Below, in pieces: positions 23,035 to 36,300 of a stretch of 64,000 nucleotides of DNA. Location of the stretch: contig NC_046680.1 of the NCBI RefSeq assembly GCF_009870125.1, positions 18,805,501 through 18,869,500 on the forward strand, given 5' to 3'. Origin of the DNA: Drosophila pseudoobscura (Eukaryota; Arthropoda; Insecta; Diptera; Drosophilidae). The position numbers and the translations under genes are program-made. Each line of letters opens with the position of its first letter. Within the stretch, counting starts at the first letter, position 1. The notes beneath the pieces are model-generated. The model had not been told where the DNA came from. It did not search any database and worked only from the letters and a program-made list of their open reading frames with translations.

Positions 23035-26000
23035 ATGACGTCGTCGTCGGTGATTAATAAAGCCGGAAATGTGATTTTACTCATAGTGAACCTTCAGCTA
23101 ACATGGCTAGTGTTGGCCGTGGCAAGGGAGCTGCCACAGGTGGACTACGGCAGCATGTCCGACTCCATGGAGGAAGCTGGGATGAGCATTGACCCACTGA
23201 CTGCTATGGCGCCCTTCGCCAACGCCCCCCTGGTTACTGAGGACAGCGCCCCACACAGAACCAATATCGAGTTGCTTAGCAATAGCAGCGAGGACGAGAA
23301 TGGGAGGATTGGGCTAGGCTCCTCCTCGGCAGCAGCGGCAGGCACGCTTCTGGAGGAGTTCAACGGCGGCAAGCTCAGTCCCGCAGAAGCCAGCAACACG
23401 CTGCCCATTTTTCTCAGCGAGCCGGAGAGCGTCTTTGTGGTGAAGAATCGTCCGGCGGTGCTCAAGTGCAAGGCCTCCCACTCGCTGCAGGTGATCTTCA
23501 AGTGCAGCGGCAGCTCCCAGCCTCCGCCGTCGACGCATGACAAGCACGTGGATCCACACACGGGCGTCCACATGGAAGAGGTCACGGCCACCATTCACCG
23601 TGATCTGGTCGACGAGTACTTTGGCAAGGGTCCGTTCAAGTGCGAGTGCCACGCTTGGTCGTCCCGTGGCGTGGTGAAGAGTCAAGCCGCCACAGTTCAC
23701 ATTGCATGTGAGTACCGCACCCTGGGCTAGGGGTGGATTCCTGATTCGAATAGGCAACGGGTCCCTCCCTATTCCTATTCCTATGCCTATCCATATCTCT
23801 ATTTATATCTGCATTTATATCTCCCCCTAACAGATATACGCAAGACCTTCGGCCAGTCACCCACATCGCTGCGGCTCGAGCTGGGCAGTCGGGCGGAACT
23901 GCACTGTGAGCCACCCGGAGGCTTCCCGGAGCCGAAGCTCTCCTGGTACAAGAGCAACGCGGTAATAACCTCCGACAGCGAGCCGGGGCTGGCCGTGGCT
24001 GGCGGCACACTGACCTTCCGCCCGGTGGCGCTGCAACACATGGCCAATTACAGCTGCAGTGCGGAGAACATTGCGGGAAAGCGGGTCTCCGACTCCGCTG
24101 TGCTGATTGTCTACGGTCAGTGTAGTACTCGTGCGTCTGCAATCTCAAGTTATGCTTATTCTTGTATGTTTTTCGCCCCTTAGTGAATGGAGGCTGGAGC
24201 ACCTGGAGTCCTTGGCGCGAGTGCAAGTGCGCGGGCAAGCCGAGCCAGGGACGAAAGCGGTCGCGCACCTGCACCAATCCAATGCCCTTAAATGGGGGCG
24301 CCCAGTGTCCAGGCCCCCAGATACAGAAATCTGCGGACTGCGCCGCCTGCCCAGGTATGTCCACACGGTATATGTATACATACCATATGCAATCGTAAAA
24401 TATACATATATGTATATGTAAGGGATGTGGTTATTCGCAAACTGGGGGCGTGTGGCTGTGGTTGCGCCCACTTTGTTGTGTGTGCGCGCCTTTAATGTGG
24501 GAGCACTATTGTAACACCAGCAAAAGCAACGAAATTGTCAATTTAAATGCCATTTGCGGTCGGGACTCAGCGTCGTGCCACCTGAATGCCCGCTGCCATT
24601 GACGTCTCCTGGAGCGTTGACAACAGCGCACATTTTTCATACCAGTGCCAGGGCCAGTGGCAGTGCGGCAGTGGCAGGGAAGCTGGCAAAGAGGGGTAGG
24701 ATAGGACAGTCAGAAGAGGGACAGAAGAGGCGTTTAAACAAAAAAAGAAAGAAAAGAAAAGGACCTGCGGTCAGTCCGATATAAGAATACCCTTTTATAC
24801 GGAGGCGTCTCTTGGAAACGGAGAAAAGACTCTTATAGTCCGATGCGAACATCTTCAGGGAATCATTGTACCCATTTTTAGTGTAATACATATTTGAGTG
24901 AGTGCTGAGTATTTCATTTTAAACACGCATTCGGCAATCGGCTTCTGTGGGTGCCTTTGCAGCGACGACAGATATCTCCACATGCATATAGATGGATAGA
25001 TTGGAGCGACTCCGTGGCTGCGTGGCTGCGTGTCTGCGTGGATGCTGTGGGGAACGGGAACGACTGCCTCCGGCAAGCTACTGACTAAATGGTGACAAAG
25101 GCATGCGTCCAGGGGAGGGGGAAGGGACATAGCCTGGTCTCCGGACTCCGGACCCCGGACTGGAGACTGGGGCTGAGACCGAAATCAGGAATGGGGATGT
25201 TCTCGTGGTAGCTGGGGCGCTTTTGGTTTTTTTTTTTTGACAGACGCACGGGCGGCATGTGTTTGAGACTCTTCACTTTTATTCATGTAAATTTATTGTA
25301 TTGCATTGTATTGTAGTGCTCACACAGATACTCGCACACACACACAAGCAATAGATACTTGGCCAGGCGCACAGCGGGCACAGCAATGAGCAATTGTTGA
25401 CAGACAAGCGGGACAAATGGTGAGGGATCCGGAGGGGAGGCAACTGTGCAGGAGCGATGGCAATCCACTCGAGTGGGGAGTGGTGTGGGGGTGGTAAGGG
25501 TTTGGCTCGGAGGAGGGGGATGCTGTTGTGGGCTTTTATTCTATGAAAAGTGTGTCATAAAATTAATTTTAAATTTCGCTTGGGTTTCGTTTTTTTCTCT
25601 TCCATCTTATAACTTTTCATCCCCATGGAACCGTGTCAACCTTATGGTCCTGCTTTTCACTCATCGCCCTCGCCCCGCCCCCGCCCACGCCCACGCTGTG
25701 TGCCGATGTCGCCTGCCAACAACAGAGGATACTCAAATCGTGAGCACTGATGGATTTGACATTTCGTCGAGTAAGCGCAGTAAGTTGAAACGAAAGCCTG
25801 ACAACGTGCATTTCTTTCAAAGGCTTCCTTCCCTTCCCGAGGGGAGGAGACCAGGCCTTTGGGGACTTGCCATGGGGCGAGCATTCAATATGACATTGTG
25901 TTCGAGCAGTTAAACTTGAATGCTTAACGAGGCAACGACAGTTAAATTTTTTAGTTGGGGTTCCCCGACCATAGCATACCCTCCCCCCGCCCCAGTAGTT

Positions 26001-29000
26001 GTCAGATTCGCCGGGCCTTAACAATTCAATAAACAATTGTGTTAAACTGAGCCCAGGCCATCAGTGCATTAGTGCCCAACCAACCGTCCCATATCCATCC
26101 ATTGAATAATTCGCCACGGGTCGGTCTTCCCCAAAACTTCCCGAACTGGCTTTAGCCGAAGTGACTTACTTTTTTTGGGGTCGTCGCGGCAAGTGACGTC
26201 ACTGCGGCAGATAGAAACTTAAAAATCACTTACCACGACTCACGCTCTCTGATTCATGCAACAGTCGGGCTGGCTGGGCGGGCCTGGGACCCTTGCCTCG
26301 CCATGGCTAGGATGACGATGCGGATGAGGATGAGCATGGGAGGATGCGTGCGCTGGAATGGGGAAAGAAATGCCAGGGCATAGGATAGTGCTGACAAGGG
26401 GCAACAAGGCCGAGGAGCTGCCCTTATGGGGGTGGTTTTATGTTTCCCAAAAACAGGAAGTGCCAAATGCCGATATACATACAGGCATGTAGAAATATAT
26501 ATGTATATTTACTACATATATTTAGCTGCCATAGGCATGCATCATACACACACACTATGATATAGCTGGCCCCCACTCCAAGAACATTTTTGTTTGGCTT
26601 TCGGACTTTCCGTTTTCTCCCCCAACACCAAAATGGAAATTGAAAAAGCAAAGAAAATGCGAAAATAGAAAATAGAAAAGCATTAAAATGACAATCACTT
26701 TTGCTCACCCACACAATCTCCTATCCAAGAATCAACAGGGGCAGTGGCGCTGTGATTTGAATGGTGCTTAAGGAAGGGTGCTCTACTGGTGCTCTATTTT
26801 ATGGTGGGAACAACTTTCGATTTCTCCCAACGGACTATCTATTAGTCCAAACCATCCACCATAGTACCGTCCCACCACATATTTGGGGCAAACGGTGCTA
26901 TATTTGTTGCATCCATGACCCCCTGACAGCTACAGCCACAGCCACAGCCACGTCCTGACTTTGGCTTTGGCTTTGGCCTCCACGTGATATATGAGTCCGG
27001 GAGTGGCGCTGTCTGTCGGGAATGTGTGCTAAATCATGTTAATATGACTTTTGATTTCTAAACTGCCCTTTCTCCCCACAGTGGCCCGCTGGTCCGCGTG
27101 GAGCGACTGGAGCATCTGCTCCGCGGAGTGTGTTCAAGTGCGTCGCAGAAAGTGCCTCACCCAGACGTCTGACGGCGACGAAGCCGGGGATCTGCTCCTG
27201 GCTGGAGTGGGCATGGCAGCCCTCAGCAGCATCAGCGGAAGCGCAACTCTGCTGGATGCTACTGCGACTGACGGGGGCTCAGGATATGGCAAATCATTGT
27301 GCGCCGGAAAAGACACACAAACGGCAGAGTGCCGTGGAGAGCAGTGTCATATTGGCAAGGATGGTAAGTGTGTTTATGTCAACGGCAGGGGCAGGAAGGA
27401 CAGATGGACGGAAGGACAGCAGCAGCAACAGAGTAGACAGTTAGACAACAATAACAATCACAGTCGACAGAGACACAGTCCAGGTCCCAGCTCCCAGCTC
27501 CCAACTCCCAACTCCCAGATTACAGTTCTGTCTCTTTTCGACCCAACCACAAAAAAGCTGAGCACTCAACGCTGATTGTCACAATGGGAAATTAACCAAG
27601 TGCATTTTGTTTGTGCACGGCATCCATCCCGACCAAGAGTAGCTGTATTTATATTCGTGACAGAAAGAAAGGACACTTTCCACCCCGAAGCCCATGAAAC
27701 CCCCAGCTCTTACGCCCCCAAACCCAAACCCTAACCCGTATCCCCAACTCCAATTCCAGCTGCAGAGCCCAATCGAAGGGTCGCAAATCAATCGCAACAG
27801 AGTTCGGAATTGAGATTTAAGCTGCTGTGGGCTTGTGTGCTTTGCCAGATAATTAGGCATGCGGCGAAGACGACAACGGCAACGGCAACAGCAACGGCAA
27901 AGTCGTGACGTCGCATCCCCATTCGCATCCTATTCTCTAGCTCCGGCCATCGCCAACCCCATTTAGAGCTTTTCCCGTGTCATTGTTGCTGTTTGCCTCG
28001 ATTCTCGATGGGATGGAGTGTAGGATTGACCCAACTCAAGCATAGTTTGGGGTCTGTGTGCGGTCCATAGGGATCAATTAGATGACTGTCACACTGTGTA
28101 ATTGAAAGGATCAGGGTACAAGGACTTGGTTGGTATTCGATTGCCATTCGCACATCATATGTACAATACAATACAATGTTTGATGTTTCGCAGGTTTTGT
28201 GCCCTTCTTCGACTGTTATTTGATTGCTGTTGAAAAGTTTTCGAAGGGGAGAATGAAGAGTGACATGTTTTTGGGGCCCCGGAACTACGAACAGCTTATT
28301 TTCCGTTTTATTACATTTTGCAAATCCAGTCCCTGGGGATACCGATACCTGCTTGCAATTGCTCCAAAGGCAACAGTTGCGGTCTTCGTTGTGGGCCATT
28401 GTCATTGCGGGAGGCCCCCAGGCCGCCCGATCAACCACCCGATATTAAAAGCGTATTTGTCATGCGAAGGGGACTTAGGGAGACTTCGCTTTTGATGTCC
28501 CGTCCAGGCACAGCGTCTAAAAAAGCAGCATGCAAGCTGCACAAAAGCGAATGAAAAACGAAAGCCCATGGAGTACGAGTATGTCTCTCCCAGTTGGGGA
28601 TGACGGCTTTGCTTCTGTTTCTGTTTCCGATGCTGCCGCTGATTTACAGCGAATATAATTGCTCATTTCATACATTGTACAATGCGTCCTCGTCCTGTAC
28701 CTCGTCCTCCCACTCTCTCAGGCTCGCTCTTGAGCTCGAGCCCAGAAGAACTGTGAAAAGCTCGAGCTGTACATCCCGAGTATAATAATCATAATATATA
28801 TGGAGTAATTCCTTGCGCTGCAGCGATTCCTTTTCGCCAGCCAGTCACCGCCAGCGCCAGCGCCAGCAACAATGACGACAACAATCACAGCAGCGGAAAC
28901 AGGCAGCGCGCAACAATGGCAGTGGGGGAGATGTGAGATGGGGATCGGGATGTCGTAACTGACTGGCTGGCGACGGGGGGCCGGCGGCGAATAATAATGC

Positions 29001-31489
29001 GAAATAGACGGACCTGGACTGGGGATGAGCATACAAACATAAAACATTAAATACAGACATATACAGTTCGCTCTGGCACAGCTCAGCAAGCGCCAAAGCG
29101 CCAGATACGGATACGCATGGTTGCTCAGGATTGATGACAATGGGTGAGGATGCGCCCCGTACCGACCCTGTTTGATTATGGAAAAGTTCGGTTCGGTTCA
29201 GTTCAGTTTTGGTTCGGTTTTTGGTTTGGTTGACTCAACATGTACGGGTATGTGTGGATTTTGCTTGCCAGGCATCCTCGAAATCATGAGGGTGGCGGAT
29301 TACGCAGAGAATTCTTGGTCTTTTTTTGAATGCCATTCACACATAGATTGGAAGTTGGAAAGCATCTTAAGTCGGCTTAAAGTCCGTGCAGGCAATGTAA
29401 CCATTTAGTTCACTGGAAAGTCTGTACTCTTCAGACAGTCTAAAGACACAGTATCTGGCAGAGATTGCTCCTTGCCGTGCGGAGCAACGCCCTTCTGCTG
29501 TTGGGATTACAGGATACAAAATGCGAAATCGGCAGTTTTATAAGAGTCCTCCTCGCTTTACCATTGCAGATTTCGATTGGACACTCTATCTAGGACTGGC
29601 CTTCATAACCGCCGTTTTCTTTGCCTTTGGCGCAGCTCTCATTTGCTGTGCCCGCCGCGGGATGCGCGCCAATCCTCACTACAACATGGCCCGCTCAGGT
29701 GAGTATCGGGGTCCAACGACCCCGCTCCACGTTCTCTGGCAACAATCGAATGTACGTATGTATGATTTCTTCCCGTTTGTCAGTCATGGATGCGGATTAT
29801 ATGCCCGGCGTTGTGGAAAAAAAGGAGATGCGAATGCACATCGAGGCCAGTAATTTGGGATATGATTATGTCAATCCTGGACATCGTTATATACCTGGCG
29901 AGCACATTGTGGGCATGGGCATGGGCTGCGGCGGTGTAACAGAGCATCACTACGATGTGCCCAACCTGGCTGCCAAGTAAGTTTACAAGGGACCGAAAAG
30001 TTATTAGATTTTCAACTAAAATATATTTTTTATTTTAGTTACACCAACCCCATAGACGATCTTAGTGCTGATTATTTGTCAGAAACCGGAGAGTCATCCA
30101 CTGCCGATACATGTAAGCAATTCAGATAAATGCTATCACCGAGACACACTAACGCTCTGATTTTCGACAGCCAATTCCACCTTCGATATGAACGCCAAGC
30201 TATCCCTACTGAATGCCTCGAAGAGCAGCAGCTACGAGCTCCTTGGCAGCACAGGAGGACAGCTGCGTCTATATGGCGGGGAGCTATTGCTCTTTGTGCC
30301 CGAGCATGCGATTGGAAAGAACCTGAAGAAGCACGTCTCGCTGCTGCTTCTGAGCGACGAGTGCAGCCGTGTGTCCTGTGCCACCGAGAGCTCCATTTTG
30401 TGCAGCAGCGTGGTGCATAGTGCACCGCGCAACTATAGCTTTGTGAAGCCCGTGATCCTGAAAATACCGCACTGCTTGGTGGCTCCGGAGCAGTGGCATG
30501 TTCACATCTATCATGCAGACAGCGAGCACGACGAGCTAAATATCAGTTGGCGACGAGCGGTGTCAGTGGGAGAAGAAACCATTAACACGCCCATGTTCGT
30601 GCAGCTGGAGACGACGCATGTGTACATCATGACGGAGCAACTGGGCCATTTCGCCATCGTTGCAGAGCCACGAATTCAGCAGCCCGCCATTAAGATGAAG
30701 TTGCTGGTTTTCAGCCAGCATACTCCGCCCAGCAGTGCCAACTGCAGTCTGCGAATCTACGTGGTCAAGGACTTGCCCAACAGCAAGGACATCTGCGCTA
30801 GTGTGGAATGCAAGCTGGGCGGCAGCTTTCTGGGGGAGAGTCAGGTGTTTGCGTTCGAGCTGAACAGCCGCAATCTGAACATTCGCGTACGGTGCGCGGA
30901 AATGGAGGCAGGTGCTCCGTATGAGCATGCCATTCCCTACCATCACATTCTGAGCAACAACTCCATACTACACTGCGAGTTTAGCATGCGACGGCTGGAT
31001 CAGAGTACGCTGTGCGTGGACTTTGGCCAAGGCGGCAAGGATGACTCGGACTACTGTACTTTTAACATTCCAACCCACTCGATGAGCGGTTCTGCGGAAG
31101 AGCTTGCATCTACCACAAATACAACGATTTCCATTGATCGCCAGGGAAACTACGTCAATGAGAGTTGCGTGATGGACTTTGTCCAGCTACCGCATGTGAC
31201 AAAGCGCCTGATCTGTGCCGCACTCGATCCTCCGCGTGCCGACGAACGCGACTGGCGTCTCCTTGCGAAGAAGCTGAACACGGATCGGTATATTGCCTAC
31301 TTTGCCACCAAGCCCTCGCCCACCGAGCAGATTCTCAATCTGTGGGAATGTCGGGCCAACAGCTGCGCCACCACCAGTTCCACTTCAGTTTCCCATACGA
31401 TTATGGCACTGCTGCTGACGTTGAAGGAAATGGGACGTCAAGACGTCTTGGACATTATAGTGGAAACGATTGGTCCCCTGTGGATCTAA
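23035..31489 (+). CDS. unc-5: Netrin receptor UNC-5
   Basis: Eight coding exons (23035-23707, 23834-24115, 24184-24354, 27082-27363, 29570-29698, 29784-29976, 30039-30112, 30171-31489) join in frame to 1,040 residues, near the fly family's usual size. Order: signal peptide (about 10-30), a poorly conserved spacer, an atypical Ig with four cysteines (125-225), a second Ig (226-318), two thrombospondin type 1 repeats (319-375 and 376-469), a transmembrane helix (about 475-497), a ZU5 domain starting near 627, UPA, and a C-terminal death domain (about 957-1040). The WSTWSPW and WSAWSDW motifs are intact, and exon borders follow the domains. The product is a plasma-membrane receptor giving repulsion from Netrin in axons and muscle. 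The second TSP1 carries an insertion of about 40 residues. Two introns exceed 2 kb and may hold enhancers. A very good fit to family; no broken parts seen. Confidence 0.95.
24355..27081 (+). other. unc-5 intron 3 (2.7 kb)
   Basis: No nested gene is supported on either strand. The intron contains CA-rich and T-rich tracts, a perfect CRE-type palindrome TGACGTCA at 26,194-26,201, and a possible decayed repeat start near 24,783 (GAATACCCTTTTATAC). Its length between the two TSP1 exons suggests regulatory content, which cannot be tested here. Confidence 0.5.
27364..29569 (+). other. unc-5 intron 4 (2.2 kb)
   Basis: This intron separates the TSP1 exons from the transmembrane exon. I looked for an extra extracellular exon and found none with matching splice phase (all flanking exons are phase 1) and protein-like sequence. 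Only short chance frames and simple repeats are visible. Confidence 0.5.
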
Positions 31490-32485
31490 TGGGTATCCAC
31501 ACTCCAACCAGTGTTAAAAGGAATGCGAATAAGAAAGCGGCAAACTAAACGATACACTCTTCCTGATTTCACCAGGTTTTCCAAGAACATTAACACACAA
31601 GAACTGAACCGAACTATCTATAATGTTTGTTAATATGAAATCACTGTGAATGGGGATACAGCTGTGTTGTCCGTTTAGCTTTCTGTTGAAAACAAAAATG
31701 TTCATGAGTTGCCTTTTATTTAAAAAATGTACGAACGAAGCGAAACGAAATCAGAAAACATGAATCGAAATGAAAATACTGAATCAAAGTGTAGATGTAG
31801 TCACACGAGTAGTTATAGTCCCTAAGTTACGAGTATTGTAGTGTTCTATTCTAAGGTAACTGCTCAACGAACTCTGTTCCCCACGGGTGCCATGCATTTA
31901 ATATATGACTAAGAGGTGGAAATATAGCGATAAATTACTTGTGGCTTAGCAAACTTATAGTTTTAAACATAAACTCTAGTATTACGATGGAAACTATGTA
32001 CGATAGCAACTGTAAGATATTCTACACATACAAGTATGTATGTATCTCTGGCAGTACGACTAAGTGATGGCCGTATATAGACAACCTCCGCACGAATTTA
32101 AATGTGGAGTTGTGAACTGTTTGCCAAATCGTTGATTTTCTCAGCCCGCTCTATTAACGTATAGTCACTATGGAAGAACAGAATTAAGTACTCAAAACGA
32201 TGCCATAGCACACATGCATATACCATACCTATACTATATAAACTATATAGCGAGCATATACATTTATACGAATATGTATATTTAGAATATAGTCTAAAAC
32301 AAAAACAACAAAACGAGTAGTTTGTTAGACATGCTCAAGTGATAACCATTGTATTTGTCTTTAGTTATAAGTCCGATCCTGTCGTTTAATCGTTAATCAA
32401 GTAAACATTAACTGAATATTTACGTATACCTTAGTGGCTCAAAAAGAAAGTTAGATAAAAATAAAATACAAAAAAACCAATCCGG
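31490..32485 (+). other. unc-5: unc-5 3' UTR with poly(A) signal
   Basis: AT-rich sequence follows the TAA at 31,487-31,489. A canonical AATAAA at 32,460-32,465 lies about 970 bases downstream, followed by an A-rich stretch. No coding frame. Confidence 0.55.
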
Positions 32486-33000
32486 GTGCCGTAGCTTTTA
32501 TGATGAATATATCTGTCTTAATTTCAGAAGGAATGAAAAATGTCGAGATGCAAAATATCCTTGGGCCCATAAATGCAGGATGCAATATGCATTTAATGCA
32601 TGGCTTACTGTCTGTCCATTGCTCCTTCGCCCATTGCTCCTTATGGCATACTGTTGCTCCTTCAGCCAATATATTGGAATACTTATCAGCAAATAGCAGA
32701 AAATCAAAGGATTAACGTTGACGAAGAGAATGACAGGAGACGGGCGCCTCTGCACCACCCTTAATATTCGACCTCACTTTTGAGTAAATTATTAAAGGGT
32801 TGGGGCACCCAAAAATGCAGTATGCAGTGAACACAATTATCAGCATATAAACAAAGGCCTAACGATGACAGAGAGAAGGGCAGTCATGTCGCAAGTGTAA
32901 CGATACAGGCGTGCATTAGTGTGCATGTATGCGTTATATCCGACTGATTTGCCAAACATAATGTGCTCTCTTATGCCAATACTAATAATATCAATGTATG
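32466..33000. other. Intergenic, nothing identified
   Basis: AT-rich spacer downstream of unc-5. On the minus strand the frame from the 33.0-33.12 kb fragment runs ten codons into it and stops at 32,973-32,971. No other feature seen. Confidence 0.5.
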
Positions 33001-33343
33001 GACCGTATCCTTGAGCTGTCCCGCAGAGATGTCTCCCTCAATGTACTGGTTATCCAGCGGCAGAATGGTCATAATTTCCGCATAGTTGTTCAGCAACGAA
33101 TGATGGAAACGCTCCTTCAGAGTAAGTTACTAAGCGCTAATTCCACAGGCTAGGAGATTTGAACTTCGCGGCTTATTTCCACTTTAATATCATTTTCATG
33201 GCTCCGAGCTTTTGTCAGATATCGATAACATAACCCTATATTGGCTCTGACAGAAGCTCGCTGCCATATAAAAACCCTGACAGCATGGAGCGCCAGTGAG
33301 CCGCCAGGTTGATGCCATAGTGTGGAACCTCACACACAGAAGG
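32971..33343 (-). pseudogene. Unidentified coding-like fragments, possible broken gene or short exons
   Basis: Two minus-strand stretches read like real protein. The first (33,343-33,239, stop at 33,238-33,236) contains EVPHYGINLAAHWRSML. The second (33,120-33,001) contains HHSLLNNYAEIMTILPLDN followed by QYIEGDISAGQLKD. In the second, 27 of 40 codons end in G or C, as in Drosophila coding exons, against a lower share for the opposite strand. They are in different open frames about 120 bp apart, each closed by stops on both sides, with no strong donor or acceptor. A DRE (TATCGATA) lies between them at 33,220-33,227. They may be the remains of a gene copy or two exons with weak splice sites. 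I do not recognise the family. Confidence 0.4.
33220..33227. promoter_or_regulatory. DRE octamer TATCGATA
   Basis: A perfect DREF site inside the coding-like region at 33.0-33.35 kb. It is one of only two TATCGATA octamers I noticed in the window, the other being at 15,325. It could belong to a promoter for the 33,120-33,001 fragment or be chance. Confidence 0.4.
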
Positions 33344-33349
33344 CTATGT

Positions 33350-36300
33350 CCTTTTAGTGAGTGTTGCAATGTTTTCGATTTTATAACACTTCAGTTTGAT
33401 TAGTTTGGCGCCAAACTACGTACATATTATTACATCAATGCACGTTATGGGAAACATCACATTTTTGATGCAGCAAAAACATATGTACAAATTCGGTGTT
33501 TTTGCGATAATTAAGAGAAGTGGCACTCGATTTGAGCATTGCCTACTGTTTCATTTAAATTAATACATTAAAAAGCAGACTATTGGAAGGGTATATAAAC
33601 TTCGGCCAGTACAAGCAAACTTTTCTGTGTTATTACTAGTTCTTATTTATTTAATTTTACGGCATCCATAACCTGCTATATGTCGCAACAAGATCAATTG
33701 ATAGACTGCATTTCTGCACTTTCGTAGCATTCCTGGGTAATAGCGCCTGGAACAATTGGCATGAATTCAAGAAAATTAAGATACATGCAGCTACCAGTCA
33801 AGTTAAGCAATCAGCGTAGAGCACGGCAACGGCAACGGAACGGCGACTCGGACCTTTTAACGAGCTAAAGCTAAAGCCGAAACAGTCTGGACTCTGGCTT
33901 TGGGTCCGGCAGCAATTCTACAAATAACAAATCAATAATTTCATGCAACACAAAATGATTGCTGTTGCATTGGCGGCACCTTTTATATCCCTCACCATCA
34001 TACGTATAAATAACTTTAAGCGATTGCGGTTTTTGCTCCATCTCCCAAATAGAAATCTACGAAGGCCACTGCCACTTACATTCATACAATACTCGTACAA
34101 ACAAGCATGTAGGGAAAAAGCGTCTGTCGAGCCCCTGTCGCCATCCCGAAACCATTCCCGTCCGGTCCGTCCCCGACAGCAACTGCTGAAAAAAGAGATC
34201 CTGGTCATACTCTTACTTAGGACCATGAGCAGCCTCGTCGGCTACACTAGCCAACAAAATCGGATTTTTATTTCTTAACTGGAAGAAAATTGACTTTTTC
34301 ATATAGACTTGCTGGCTCCTGGATTAACTTTGGCTGTTGGATAGTGTTATTGGAAGCCGCCGTCTCCGACTGCTGTCATCGTCAATTAGTTTTCTCACCG
34401 CAGACATAACAATATATTTTATGTATCGTTTGCTGACTCTTGCATTTGTGTGAGCAGTTGTACTCGTATTCGTCGTATAGACTTGACCGTTGAAGGTTTT
34501 GCATTTTTCAGCAGAAAGGACAGCGGGCAGAAGCATCGGCTCGGCCAATATCGTTGTCGCTTATTGAAAAATTTCCTAATTGGGTTGAAATTCCAATCTA
34601 ACAACGATTTCGATTCGGCGATGACAATTTTTAGCTGCCGCTACTGATGTTTCTGGTTCTGCCTCCCTTCAAGCTTCAGAGTTTCGTCGGTATATCTGGT
34701 GGCCATCGCAGCAGCTTATTTCGAAACGCTACAAAATGTGGGAATCAATAAGTCCCAGCACCCGCAGGTGCAATATTATGGGTTTAGTCTTCATTTATAC
34801 CTAAGCTTATTGCTTTTTATTTTTTGTGTGAAACTGTAGCTTTATTTGACGGGCAGCAGGTCCTTCAATCGAGAATGGGGTAATTTTACGAGTACATATA
34901 CAAATAGCGTTCATAAAATGCCACATTGTTTCTCTCGAGAACTGTGCAAATACTCGTCCATGCGAGTATGTGTATGGCCAACGGAAGCGACGTCTTCAAG
35001 TAATGAGTAAATATTGTATTAAAAAAGGTCCAACCAAACCACACATGCTCTGATAATATGTAGTTGAAAGGGCAATTCCCAAGATATCGGTTCTATTGCT
35101 CCTTGGGTTGCAGCACAAGCTTTAATGAAGCTATCGGTTTCAGGTCGAACCCAGTTTCCTCGGCCCAATAATTTGCATGCAATTTCACGAACACTCAATG
35201 GCGTAAGCCAACCTTTGATTAGGCCATGGCATAGTCAATCCAATAATTGCAGAGCTCGGGCAAGGCAAGGCAGATGGCAGCCCCAGCTGCCATTTTGAAT
35301 TTGTCTGCCCTCCGCAAAGGGCGTGAAACATGAATTATGCTGCTGAGGATTCTGCGGCCCTTGTCTTCGACTAAGACAATGGACGAACGGGACGAACGGG
35401 ACGGACGGGACGGCAAAGCGTTGATCGCAAGGCGTTGAAAGCGCTGGATAACCGCAAAAACACAAAACAATACAAAATACTCTGAAACGAAAGCAAAGCA
35501 ACAACAAAAACAAAAACGAATATGCAGCCTGCAACATGTCGAAGCCTCAATGGACAGTCCGGACTGTGGACAATGGGGTCCAGTCCTATACATAAAACCA
35601 TCGAAGACACAGCCAGTTTCAGGCCAAGATCCAAGAAATTGCAGACGTTTCGGTTGTATTACGAATTTATCTACCTGAGCAGCAACCATCGTCAATCGTC
35701 CATCGACGTTGCTGCTGTGCTGCTGTTGCCTGCATTGCCTGTGTTGCTTTTGCCGTTGCTGTCGCCGGATCCCCAAGGAGCAGCATCATAATGGCCACCG
35801 AACGCCAAACCTGGTGCTTCTGCTACCACCACCGAGCCTCTATTTGCGACCTCCGCAAGCTTTACATCCACATCCACATTGCCGTTGCCATTGCCATTGC
35901 CCGATGTTTCGCCGTTTTCAGTGGAAATTGCAGTCCGAGCTGGAGCTGTGCCAGAGTGGCAGTGGCAGTGCCAGTGCCAAAGCCCAAGGTTCCTGGCTTA
36001 TCAATACATTTGATATCTTTGCTGTAGGCACTGCGAACGTCGCGACGTTCGTGGCATCCAATTGGTACGCTGTATCGAAGCCGCATCCAACCGTTCTCGC
36101 CCTCGCCTCTGCCTCTGCCTCTGCCCCTGCCCCAGACCCAGCCACAGCCCCATCCGCAGTCCTTCCTCCACTGCCTGTTGGTATTTCTGTTGCCTTTGAA
36201 GATTGGTTGCGTTTGCGTAGGATTCATGTTGTTACTTTGATGTGGACTGCAAGTCAACGCCATTGTTGTAGTTGTAGCTGCCGATTCTGCTGCTTCTGCT

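Noticed and set aside
23636..24364. Minus-strand frame of 242 codons over unc-5 exons 1-3
   Set aside because: Antisense shadow of the Ig and TSP1 exons; it crosses well-supported introns of unc-5.
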